A DNA stretch of 64,000 nucleotides, taken from the NCBI RefSeq assembly GCF_905397275.1, contig NZ_CAJPUY010000023.1:1-64000 (forward strand). The letters are read 5' to 3'. Positions 43,301 through 50,710 of this stretch are shown piece by piece (the first letter of the stretch is position 1; every line of letters begins with the position of its first letter). Made by a program: the position numbers and the translations under genes. The notes under the pieces were generated by a model, which worked only from the letters and a program-made list of their open reading frames with translations, searched no databases and had not been told where the DNA came from. This DNA is from Cupriavidus yeoncheonensis (GTDB taxonomy: Bacteria; Pseudomonadota; Gammaproteobacteria; Burkholderiales; Burkholderiaceae).

Positions 43301-44629
43301 ATGTCCCTTCATTCCTTGGGTCCGCAGCAAGGTGGCAACAACGACTATCTCGTGAGCCGGTCGCGCGCCTGGTTCGCCTTCGCGATGACCTTCGCGCTGA
43401 TGTTGTTCGACTACATCGACCGCCAGGTCATTGTGTCAATGTTCCCGCACCTGAAGGCGGCGTGGGGCCTGTCGGACAAGCAGCTTGGCGCGCTGGTGTC
43501 GATCGTTTCCGTCGTGGTGGCACTGGGTGCCATGCCCGTGGCGCTGCTCGCCGATCGGGTCAGCCGGGTGAAGAGCGTGGTCGTCATGGCCGGCGTCTGG
43601 AGCCTGGCCACGATCTCCTGCATGTTCACGCGCAACTACGCGCAACTGTTTGCCGCACGCGCGGTGGTGGGGGTCGGCGAATCCGGCTACGGCTCGGTGG
43701 GGGCGGCGCTCATCGGCAGCCTGTTTCCCGCGCGGCTGCGCTCGATGCTGCTGGGCGCCTTCTTCGCGGCGGGCTCCATCGGCGCGGTGCTCGGCGTTGT
43801 GCTGGGCGGAGTGATCACGGCGCGCTGGGGATGGGAGGCGGCCTTCGGCGTGGTGGGCGTGCCTGGCCTGTTGCTGGCAGTGCTCTACCTGTTCGTGCCC
43901 GACTACAAGACCGTGGCCCTACAACAATCGACTGGCGCGCGGGGCGGCACGCTCGCACAGCTCGCCGCGGCCCTGACGAGCTCGCGCACGCTGTGGTGGA
44001 CTTGCCTGGGCGCCGCGCTGCAACTGGTGGTCGTGTCAACGGTCTGGGCCTGGCTGCCGAGCTACTTCCATCGCGCCCACGGCACGCCGGTCGACCAGGC
44101 CGCCATGCAGGCGGCCCTGATCGTGCTGTGCAGTGCCGCCGGCTCGTTCTTCTGGGGCGTGATTGCCGACCTCTTTGCCAGCAGCCGTCCGCGCAACAAG
44201 CTCACGGTGCTCGCGTCTTTGTGCCTGCTGACCACGCCAGTACTGGTCGTCGCCTTCGGCGCGGCACATTCCATGAACCAGCAGTTCCTGCTGATCGCGC
44301 TGGGCGGGTTCCTGATGACCTGTGCAGTCGGACCGGCCTCGGGCGTGGTGCTGGACGTGGTGCACCCCGGGCTGCGCTCGACGGGCGCAGCGGTCCTGTC
44401 GCTGTTCCAGAACCTGTTCGGCCTGGCGATCGGGCCGTTCGTGGGTGGTGCGCTTTCCGACGCGCTGGGGTTGCAGATGGCACTGACCATCATGCCCGCG
44501 TTCGGCGTGCTGGCCGCGCTGTGCTTCCGGCGCGCGGCGCGAACGTATGAAGGCGACCTGCGGAAGATGGCTTCGGCCGCGGCGGATACCACCCAGTCCG
44601 CCGGTCTGGCGCCCTCGCAGGCGGCATGA
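43301..44629 (+). CDS. MFS transporter, Spinster-like
   Basis: A 442-residue 12-helix carrier. ALMLFDYIDRQVIVSMFPHLKA in helix 1, ALLADRVSRVKSVVV (motif A) and RAVVGVGESGYGSVGAALIG in helices 4-5 are characteristic of the Spinster-type group. Substrates of bacterial members are mostly unknown; many are linked to aromatic or lipid-like acids. The start at 43301 follows CCGGAGACAC and comes just before the first helix; the frame is open to 43139 with unlike sequence. A 7-bp hairpin GCGGGCG / CGCCCGC (44637-44657) follows the stop. Confidence 0.85.
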   Translation: MSLHSLGPQQGGNNDYLVSRSRAWFAFAMTFALMLFDYIDRQVIVSMFPHLKAAWGLSDKQLGALVSIVSVVVALGAMPVALLADRVSRVKSVVVMAGVWSLATISCMFTRNYAQLFAARAVVGVGESGYGSVGAALIGSLFPARLRSMLLGAFFAAGSIGAVLGVVLGGVITARWGWEAAFGVVGVPGLLLAVLYLFVPDYKTVALQQSTGARGGTLAQLAAALTSSRTLWWTCLGAALQLVVVSTVWAWLPSYFHRAHGTPVDQAAMQAALIVLCSAAGSFFWGVIADLFASSRPRNKLTVLASLCLLTTPVLVVAFGAAHSMNQQFLLIALGGFLMTCAVGPASGVVLDVVHPGLRSTGAAVLSLFQNLFGLAIGPFVGGALSDALGLQMALTIMPAFGVLAALCFRRAARTYEGDLRKMASAAADTTQSAGLAPSQAA

Positions 44630-44934
44630 CCCGCATGCGGGCGGCGTTGTCGCCCGCGTGTTCCCGGTCTTGATGTACAGGACCTGGTTGCAGGCGTGGG
44701 ACGTCTCGACCTCGCCTCAGGGTGGCCTCAAATCTGACGTGGAGCCCCTTGCCGTCCGGCAAGGTGTGGTGAACGACAAGCATCAAGTACCGACAGCCCC
44801 ACTCGGATCGCCTTCATGTTCAATCGAGCCCTTATCAGCGCAAGCCGAACCATGTGGGAAGGGGTACCATCAGATCGAATGCTGGTCTTATCCATTCGGA
44901 ACTTGCAACGTCTCCCTAGCCAAGTGGTCCTGCC
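44630..44934. other. Intergenic region with hairpin
   Basis: These 305 bases contain the 7-bp hairpin at 44637-44657 just after the MFS stop, without a T-run, and otherwise nothing that I can support. The promoter of the SpoIIAA-like gene must lie in the last part. Confidence 0.35.
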
Positions 44935-45291
44935 ATGATCCTGTATCACACTGACCCCGGTTCCCCCGTCATCGAAATCTCCGTCGAAGGCAAAATCACC
45001 GACCACGATCTGCGCGCAGCCATCGAGCGCATGCGTGGTGATCTCGAACTGAACGGCAAGACCCGCGTGCTCGAACGCATCGAGCATTTCACCGGCATCG
45101 AGCCAAAGGCGCTGTGGACCGATCTGACGCTCGGCGTTCCGCTGGCCCGCAGGATCACGCGCGCCGCCGTGGTGGCCGACGCGGGCTGGATCCACGCTTC
45201 GATGCATCTGGCGCGGTTCTTTACGAAGGCCGAAGTCAAGGCGTTCCACGTCAACGAGCTGGAGGAGGCGCGCGCCTGGATCAACGCCTGA
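44935..45291 (+). CDS. SpoIIAA-like (STAS-fold) protein
   Basis: A 118-residue soluble protein of the SpoIIAA-like family (PF11964). The pattern EISVEGKITDHDLRAAIERM, the central LERIEHFTGIEPKALWTDL and the end FHVNELEEARAWINA are typical. Function is unknown for the family, and the small fold resembles the STAS domain without its phosphorylated serine. It is monocistronic and followed by 163 bases before the convergent SRPBCC gene. Confidence 0.82.
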   Translation: MILYHTDPGSPVIEISVEGKITDHDLRAAIERMRGDLELNGKTRVLERIEHFTGIEPKALWTDLTLGVPLARRITRAAVVADAGWIHASMHLARFFTKAEVKAFHVNELEEARAWINA

Positions 45292-45454
45292 GCTCCGTGC
45301 GGCGAATCGCACAGTCTAGTTGTCGGTACCCCGGAGTCAGTTCGTTGGGATGATCGGCTGGTTCGCCAACGCGACCTTGCTTGCCTCCCTCGCGGTCTAA
45401 GCCTGCCAATCCACGATCATGGACGGATGAGGAGATGGCATTGGTACGCAGATA

Positions 45455-45934
45455 TCATCCACCGGCAATCTCGCCAGGGTAAATCCGGCGCAGATAATCC
45501 GCCATCGCAGCAAACCGCCGTCGGGATTCACGCTCGAAGACCCAAGCCGCAAGCGGATCAAAGATGCGCAGGGATGGCCGCAATTTGATGCTGAACGTAT
45601 AGATCAACTCTGACTGGCCTGCCTCAATATCCCGGTGGCGCATCGACGCTGCCCAGAACTCGATCAGACCCGAGGGAGGGACACTTGCCGCCGCCGCAAT
45701 CTCCGGGGGGCGGTAGCTCACGAACTGCGTACGCATCCTGAGGCTGCGCATCCAGCCGCGCCCGATGTTGGCGGTAATGGCTCCGACATAAGGATGTGTA
45801 CCACCTCCCTCAACCTGCGCGGATGAGAGCAGGGTATCCCAGAGAAGGCGCTTTTCGTGGTTGTGGAATGCCTCGAAGGCGTCGACGGCTGAGCCGGGCA
45901 TGGTCAGGATCAGGCGTCGTCTGGCCATCGTCAT
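45455..45934 (-). CDS. SRPBCC-fold protein
   Basis: A 159-residue soluble protein that reads as a START/polyketide-cyclase-like (SRPBCC) ligand-binding fold. Features are a first strand RRLILTMPGSAVDAFEAFHN, a helix with HNHEKRLLWDTLL, strands RTQFVSYRPPEIAAA and SELIYTFSIKLRP, and a long final helix SRRRFAAMADYLRRIYP. The start at 45934 overlaps the stop of the upstream gene (ATGA). It is the last gene of the three-gene operon from 47574. Substrate or ligand unknown. Confidence 0.72.
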   Translation of the reverse strand: MTMARRRLILTMPGSAVDAFEAFHNHEKRLLWDTLLSSAQVEGGGTHPYVGAITANIGRGWMRSLRMRTQFVSYRPPEIAAAASVPPSGLIEFWAASMRHRDIEAGQSELIYTFSIKLRPSLRIFDPLAAWVFERESRRRFAAMADYLRRIYPGEIAGG

Positions 45935-47031
45935 TGCTCCTCGACAGATGTGCTGATACCCCACAGCCGGAACAGCGGCTCGAATTCTGCCAGGTCGAGC
46001 AACCCCATGCAGGCGCGGGCGCCGCGAAACGGCGGCGGCCCGGCAAGCAACTTGCGCGTGACCAGCAATGCCGCCATGCAGGGCACCTCGGGCCCGTTCT
46101 TGTGCGGAGCGGTCAGGTGCCATACCGACTGGCCCGGTGTCCCGTCCGGACGCACGCCGCCTACACTGACCCGCATGCCGCCGTTTTCGCTGCCGAACCG
46201 GTCCAGCAGCATCGTCGACATGCGATCGAGCAGCCGCGCGCCGCGCGCAAGGGGAACGGCCAGACCGTGCCGGCGTAGTGCGCCGGCAAGCCACAGCACC
46301 GCATGCTGGATCCGCAGCTCGAGCGCTGCATGAAACTCTACGGTCCGCACGGATGGGTAGCGCTGTGGAAATAGCGCGAGGTCAGGGACATCGCAAGCGG
46401 CAGCCAGGCGCGTACCCAGGCCGGGGAATATCATGGTGCGCAGATCCTGCCAGCCATATGCCTCCCGCCATGAACCGTCTTCCCACCTCGGGATGGGTGC
46501 GCCGGCGTAGCTGAATACAGCCTTGAGCGTGGCCACGCCCCTGGGCGCCTGCTGACCCGGCGCAATCGCTACGCTGATGCGATCCACCCGCGAGAAGCCT
46601 GCGGAAAGCTTGTCCACGACGGCGCTGGATAGCGCGGGAACGCTGCTTGCCCCGCTGACGGCGCAGATTCCGGCGCTGCGTGCCCGGATGTCCAGATGCC
46701 TTGCGAAGCCGGCCACGAAGTCGCGGCCATCGGAAAGGTCCACGTAGTGCGCACCGAGCGCGCATGCGGCCTCCGCGACGCGGTAGTCCTGACCCTGGAA
46801 TGGCCCGGCGCAATGAACGACCAACTCTGGTCGCAGCTTGGCGAAGTCCGTCCGGAAACTGGGCGAGAGGATATCCAGCCTGGCGGTGCGCACGCCTTGC
46901 GTGCACGGCAGCGTACTCGATGAACGTTCGCTGCGTCCCGTGGCGATGATCTCATGCAGGGCGTCCGCCGCGAGGCTCCTGCAGATTCGCGCCCCAAAAT
47001 TGCCCGTGCCGCCGACTATCACGATCCTCAT
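45931..47031 (-). CDS. Saccharopine-dehydrogenase-like NAD(P)-binding protein
   Basis: A 366-residue protein with an N-terminal Rossmann fold (IVIVGGTGNFGARICRSLA) and the saccharopine dehydrogenase-type middle (VVHCAGPFQGQDYRVAEAA, GAHYVDLSDGRDFV). The C-terminal part lacks the full saccharopine-binding domain, so lysine metabolism is unlikely; in this family many members are lipid-linked or trans-acting enoyl reductases of unknown substrate. It follows the DUF2269 gene by 60 bases and overlaps the SRPBCC gene. Confidence 0.8.
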   Translation of the reverse strand: MRIVIVGGTGNFGARICRSLAADALHEIIATGRSERSSSTLPCTQGVRTARLDILSPSFRTDFAKLRPELVVHCAGPFQGQDYRVAEAACALGAHYVDLSDGRDFVAGFARHLDIRARSAGICAVSGASSVPALSSAVVDKLSAGFSRVDRISVAIAPGQQAPRGVATLKAVFSYAGAPIPRWEDGSWREAYGWQDLRTMIFPGLGTRLAAACDVPDLALFPQRYPSVRTVEFHAALELRIQHAVLWLAGALRRHGLAVPLARGARLLDRMSTMLLDRFGSENGGMRVSVGGVRPDGTPGQSVWHLTAPHKNGPEVPCMAALLVTRKLLAGPPPFRGARACMGLLDLAEFEPLFRLWGISTSVEEQ

Positions 47032-47091
47032 TTCTGCTCCCCTGACTGCTTGATCCTTAACACAAGGCCGGGATGATCCTGGCGGTGCTGT

Positions 47092-47574
47092 TCATAGCCC
47101 CGTCAAAGCGGGCTTGGTCACCATCAGAAAGTACACGGCAAGCATCGAGCCGAAGGCCGGATATCCAAGCCATTCCCACAGCCGCGCGCAACGCCAGTAG
47201 CGCTGCGGCAAGGTAGTCTGGCCGGCGGCCAGGGCTCGGGCAGCCATGTCGGCCATGTGAAGCTGGAGCTTTACGACCGGCAGCCAGCAGGCACCTGCGA
47301 GCAAGAACAGAACCACGGATCCGATCAGCCACGGTGTCTCCCACCCCCACCCAGCCGCATGCGCAAGCCAGAGCCCGGACAACGGCTGAAAGACCGCGGC
47401 TGGCGCGGTGAACCAGAAATCGGCGCGCACCACAAGCCGGGAAACCGCGGCAATCACCGGGACGGATCGCGTCCGGTTCGCGAAGAAGAAATAGAACGCG
47501 GTGCCGAATCCAGTGCCAGTCAGCACCACGGAGGAGATGATATGAAGAGCCTTGACGGCCAGATAGGCGTTCAC
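47092..47574 (-). CDS. DUF2269 membrane protein
   Basis: A 160-residue inner-membrane protein with four helices. The start LAVKALHIISSVVLTGTGFG and LAHAAGWGWETPWLIGSV match DUF2269 (PF10027). The conserved histidine in LHIISS hints at cofactor binding, but the function is unknown. First gene of the operon with the saccharopine-dehydrogenase-like and SRPBCC genes. Its promoter region holds the operator-like palindrome at 47657-47682, shared in design with that before the GbsR-like regulator gene. Confidence 0.8.
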   Translation of the reverse strand: MNAYLAVKALHIISSVVLTGTGFGTAFYFFFANRTRSVPVIAAVSRLVVRADFWFTAPAAVFQPLSGLWLAHAAGWGWETPWLIGSVVLFLLAGACWLPVVKLQLHMADMAARALAAGQTTLPQRYWRCARLWEWLGYPAFGSMLAVYFLMVTKPALTGL

Positions 47575-47656
47575 GACGCGTGCCTTCCTGTCAATGAGGC
47601 CGAGGTTCCGGACTGACTGCTGTCACGGGCATGGCAACATCCGGTTTTCTTGCTCT

Positions 47657-47682
47657 GTGATTTCCACCCAGACAGAAATCAC
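47657..47682. promoter_or_regulatory. Operator-like palindrome upstream of DUF2269 operon
   Basis: GTGATTTC and GAAATCAC form a perfect 8-bp inverted repeat with a 10-base spacer, 83-108 bases before the DUF2269 start. The core ATTTC-N10-GAAAT, with the right half AGACAGAAAT, is identical in layout to the palindrome before the GbsR-like gene at 48271-48310. That suggests one regulator binds both. Confidence 0.7.
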
Positions 47683-47724
47683 GGGTCAGCGAGCATTTCG
47701 CCCGTGCACGAATCGTCTTGCAGG

Positions 47725-48255
47725 CTACTGTTTGAGGCGCCTCACCGTTCGGCTCAGCTTCGCCCCAAGACCCAATGTCTTCATCAGCGTATCGGGCTTC
47801 ATGCGCAGCATCTCGTCGGACCAGGTGGTGAGCGTTTCAAGGAACGCCAGGGTGTTGCGGATGCGCGTTTGCGCTTCCGCATCTTCTTCACTGAGTTCCG
47901 GGCTTGCAAGGCTATCCCGCAGCATGGCCAGTGTGGGATCGAGTTCGCGCTGGCGGCGGCCTTCCACGATCAGGCGGAAGAGTTCCCAGATGTCGGTGGA
48001 CGTCTCAAAGTGGTCGCGGCGGTCGCCCATGATGTGGACAACGCGAGCCAGCTTCCAGGCTTGAAGCTCCTTCAGGCTGTTGCTGACGTTCGAGCGCGCA
48101 ACGCCGAGCGTCTCGGCAATGTTATCCGCGGTGACCGGGCGACCAAGCAGGTAGAGCAAGGCGTGGATTTGCGCGACGGTCCGGTTCACGCCCCAACGGG
48201 TACCCATTTCTCCCCAGTGGAGGATGAAGCGTTCTGAGACGGGGGTGAGTTCCAT
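47725..48255 (-). CDS. GbsR/MarR-type transcriptional regulator
   Basis: A 176-residue winged-helix regulator of the GbsR branch of the MarR superfamily. The N-terminus (FILHWGEMGTRWGVNRTVAQ) and the helix-turn-helix (TADNIAETLGVARSNVSNSL) are characteristic; the last ~70 residues are helical and probably dimerise (TLAFLETLTTWSDEMLRM). A 40-bp palindrome sits 16-55 bases before its start codon and a similar one precedes the DUF2269 operon on the same strand, so it likely represses itself and that operon. The ligand is unknown. Confidence 0.88.
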   Translation of the reverse strand: MELTPVSERFILHWGEMGTRWGVNRTVAQIHALLYLLGRPVTADNIAETLGVARSNVSNSLKELQAWKLARVVHIMGDRRDHFETSTDIWELFRLIVEGRRQRELDPTLAMLRDSLASPELSEEDAEAQTRIRNTLAFLETLTTWSDEMLRMKPDTLMKTLGLGAKLSRTVRRLKQ

Positions 48256-48270
48256 GATTCAAAGCCTAGT

Positions 48271-48310
48271 TTTTTCAGTTATTTCTGTCAAGACAGAAAT
48301 AACTGAAAAA
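48271..48310. promoter_or_regulatory. 40-bp near-continuous palindrome, candidate operator
   Basis: TTTTTCAGTTATTTCTGTC (48271-48289) and its exact reverse complement (48292-48310) are separated by only AA. It starts 16 bases upstream of the GbsR-like start codon. No T-run follows the stem on either strand beyond the stem itself, which argues against a terminator. It contains ATTTC-N10-GAAAT with AGACAGAAAT, shared with 47657-47682. Confidence 0.75.
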
Positions 48311-48408
48311 CACGAGCTTGATCGCAAGTCTGGGCTGGCCTGCCAGGTTGGATCGGCTGCGGGTGCATGGCAGCGAACCAACGGGGATGGCCGTCCTCGG
48401 ACGGCCGA

Positions 48409-48828
48409 CTACACGGCGCGTGTCACAGCTACAGCCTTGATTTCGACGTACAGCGTCGGCCTTGCCAATGCGGCCACGCCCAGTATGGTCCAGGCCGGTG
48501 CATCCGCATGGATATATCGGTCCTTGATCTCACGGAACACCGTGAGCTGCTTGTCGACATCGACGTGATAGCTGACCAGCTCGACCAGGTCCTCGAATCC
48601 CAGGCCAGCCGCCTGCAGGATTGCGCCCAACCTCCGGAATGCGAGATCGATCTGCTCCTCGACAGCCGAGGGCACGGTCCCGTCTGCGCGCACGCCGATC
48701 TGGCCTGCGATGAACAGCAAGCCGCCAGCGGCAACGGCCGGCGCATAGTTGAACGCCTTGAAGACTTCCGTGCTGCCGAACACGGGGTGCGGATTGGAAA
48801 GGGTGATTGTCGTCTTGGATGATGGCAT
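48409..48828 (-). CDS. RidA/YjgF-family protein
   Basis: A 139-residue RidA-like protein. Members hydrolyse reactive enamine/imine intermediates or act in catabolism. Marks are FNYAPAVAAGGLLFIAGQIG near the start, the helix EEQIDLAFRRLGAILQAAG, and YIHADAPAWTILGVAALA; the usual RidA arginine region (TRPTVVGV-like) is changed to PTLYVEIKAVAV. So it is likely an RidA subfamily other than the housekeeping one. The start at 48828 follows AGGTG; the frame opens to 48879. It lies upstream of the GbsR-like gene on the same strand, separated by the palindrome. Confidence 0.82.
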   Translation of the reverse strand: MPSSKTTITLSNPHPVFGSTEVFKAFNYAPAVAAGGLLFIAGQIGVRADGTVPSAVEEQIDLAFRRLGAILQAAGLGFEDLVELVSYHVDVDKQLTVFREIKDRYIHADAPAWTILGVAALARPTLYVEIKAVAVTRAV

Positions 48829-48906
48829 GGCTAGCACCTGGGGAATATGAGAGTGCAGAGAGGCGCGACTACGAGGCAAGCGCTGCAGCAGGATCGCGTG
48901 TCTCCT

Positions 48907-50502
48907 CTAAATTGCCAGCACGCCCTCCGCCTGGCGCGGTGCACGATTCCTGCTGGCAAGCCATGTCACCAGCGCATCCTCTGACATCGCTTTGGCGTAG
49001 TACCAGCCTTGCACGTACTGCACGCCTTTGTCGAGGAGCCACGCCACCTGAGACGCGGACTCCACGCCCTCCGCGACGATTTCCAGGCGCAGTTCGTGGG
49101 CCATCGCAATGATGTGAGGGGCGACGACGCTAGAGGCCGTATCCTGCGCAATCGTGTCGACGAAGGACTTGTCGATCTTCAGAACGTCGATCTGGAAGGT
49201 TTGCAGATAGGACAGGCTCGAGTAGCCGGTCCCGAAGTCGTCGATATAGACGGGATGGCCGGCCGCCCTGAACGCGGCAATGACATCGCGCGTCGTATCG
49301 GCATCCATGAAACTGCGCTCGGTCGCTTCAATGCGGATCTGCCTGGGAGCAATGCCGGTTCCTGCAAGCGATGACCTGAGAACGTTCAGGAATCGGAGGC
49401 TGCGAAGATCCTCGCTGCTGACGTTGATCGAGACGTAGAACGTTGGATTCTCGGCGAGAAACTGGCCAAGTTGCGCGACGGTCTTTTCGAGTACCAGATC
49501 CGTCAAAGCCTGGATGAGGTGATTCTCCTCGGCGACCCGCACAAATACCTCGGGCGAGACCGGTTGACCGTGCAGGGTCCACCGCAGGAGCGCTTCGACG
49601 CCTACACATTCGTTGTCGGCAATGCGGACAATGGGCTGATAGACCACGTCGATCTTGCGCCGCGAAATGGCCCATTCGAGGGTTGCGGGGAACGAGAGCT
49701 GCCACGAGATGCGCTTGTACGCAAACCATCCAAGCATGGCGCCGGCAGTGACGCCAAAGGAGAGCCACGCGGCCAGCAGCTTTGGCCAGGTGCCCGCGAC
49801 GCTGCTGCGAGGCGATTTCACGACGACGGCGAGTTGCCGTGTCGAAGACTGGGCGACCGCGTAATTCCATTCGTCGCTCTTCACGTTGCCACCATGCTTC
49901 CAGGCGTCAAGCATGTCGTCCGGGTCCGCACCGGTCGAGACCGCGATGAGCGTTCCGGTCGTGGTCTGGATTGCCGCGATCGGACGTCTGGCCGGATCAA
50001 TGAGATCGACGTAGGATGCGCGATCGATGGAAACGTAGTGGCCGCTGCGACCGATCTGGATGTCACTGCGCTCGTCGCTGAGCGGACTCTTTTGCCTGAA
50101 CCACACGATATACCCGTCACTGCTCTGGTAATCGGGGCGAGGCAGCGTCAGGTCCTTCGCACGTACGTCGCCGAGCAGTGGCGAGCAAAGGTACTGCCCC
50201 TCGGCGTATGCTCCGGCATCCTGAACGTATCGATAGTTGTAGATGACGCGCGCCGCCTGTTCGAGACTCGGGGGCGAGCAGGGGGCACCCGGATGTCGGT
50301 CGAGATCGGCCAGGGCGGCGAAGGCCTGGGATGTGACGACGTCCGTGCGCATGATCGCCTTGCCGGCGAAATCCAGGATTTCCGCCCGGTCCCGCCTTTC
50401 CACTTCCTTCTTCGCGACATAGAGGCTGGTGAGCACCGGGCCGACGGTCGCGAGACACCCAAGGGCTATCGAAGCCGAAATAATGGTGATGCGCTTGATC
50501 AT
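48907..50502 (-). CDS. Membrane EAL-type c-di-GMP phosphodiesterase, CSS-like sensor
   Basis: A 531-residue membrane enzyme that degrades cyclic di-GMP. Helix 1 lies at about 7-29, a periplasmic domain at about 30-240 with two cysteines in APCSPPSL and LCSPLLGD, helix 2 at about 243-262, and the EAL domain at about 270-525. Two periplasmic cysteines in a CS pair context match the CSS-motif sensor domain, where a disulfide holds the enzyme off until reduced. Catalytic residues look intact: VEALLRW (E of EAL), SINVSSED, IRIEATERSF, DDFGTGYSSL, VLKIDKSFV, EGVES. Monocistronic. Confidence 0.9.
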   Translation of the reverse strand: MIKRITIISASIALGCLATVGPVLTSLYVAKKEVERRDRAEILDFAGKAIMRTDVVTSQAFAALADLDRHPGAPCSPPSLEQAARVIYNYRYVQDAGAYAEGQYLCSPLLGDVRAKDLTLPRPDYQSSDGYIVWFRQKSPLSDERSDIQIGRSGHYVSIDRASYVDLIDPARRPIAAIQTTTGTLIAVSTGADPDDMLDAWKHGGNVKSDEWNYAVAQSSTRQLAVVVKSPRSSVAGTWPKLLAAWLSFGVTAGAMLGWFAYKRISWQLSFPATLEWAISRRKIDVVYQPIVRIADNECVGVEALLRWTLHGQPVSPEVFVRVAEENHLIQALTDLVLEKTVAQLGQFLAENPTFYVSINVSSEDLRSLRFLNVLRSSLAGTGIAPRQIRIEATERSFMDADTTRDVIAAFRAAGHPVYIDDFGTGYSSLSYLQTFQIDVLKIDKSFVDTIAQDTASSVVAPHIIAMAHELRLEIVAEGVESASQVAWLLDKGVQYVQGWYYAKAMSEDALVTWLASRNRAPRQAEGVLAI

Positions 50503-50710
50503 TTCGCACCCGAGGGATGGACGACAGGGAACGAAGGACAGGTTGAAGGCGGGCCTGCGCCCGCCTCGGGTGTCCGGAAAGCCAGAACATCAACGTAAAG
50601 GATAGTCGAAGGCGCACGGCTTGCGTCGCAAAGCCTTTAGCTGCACATATTGACCGGTCTCCGAACGAAAGAACGAGCGCGCGGGCGGCGTGCGCGTTGA
50701 GCGCGATTGA

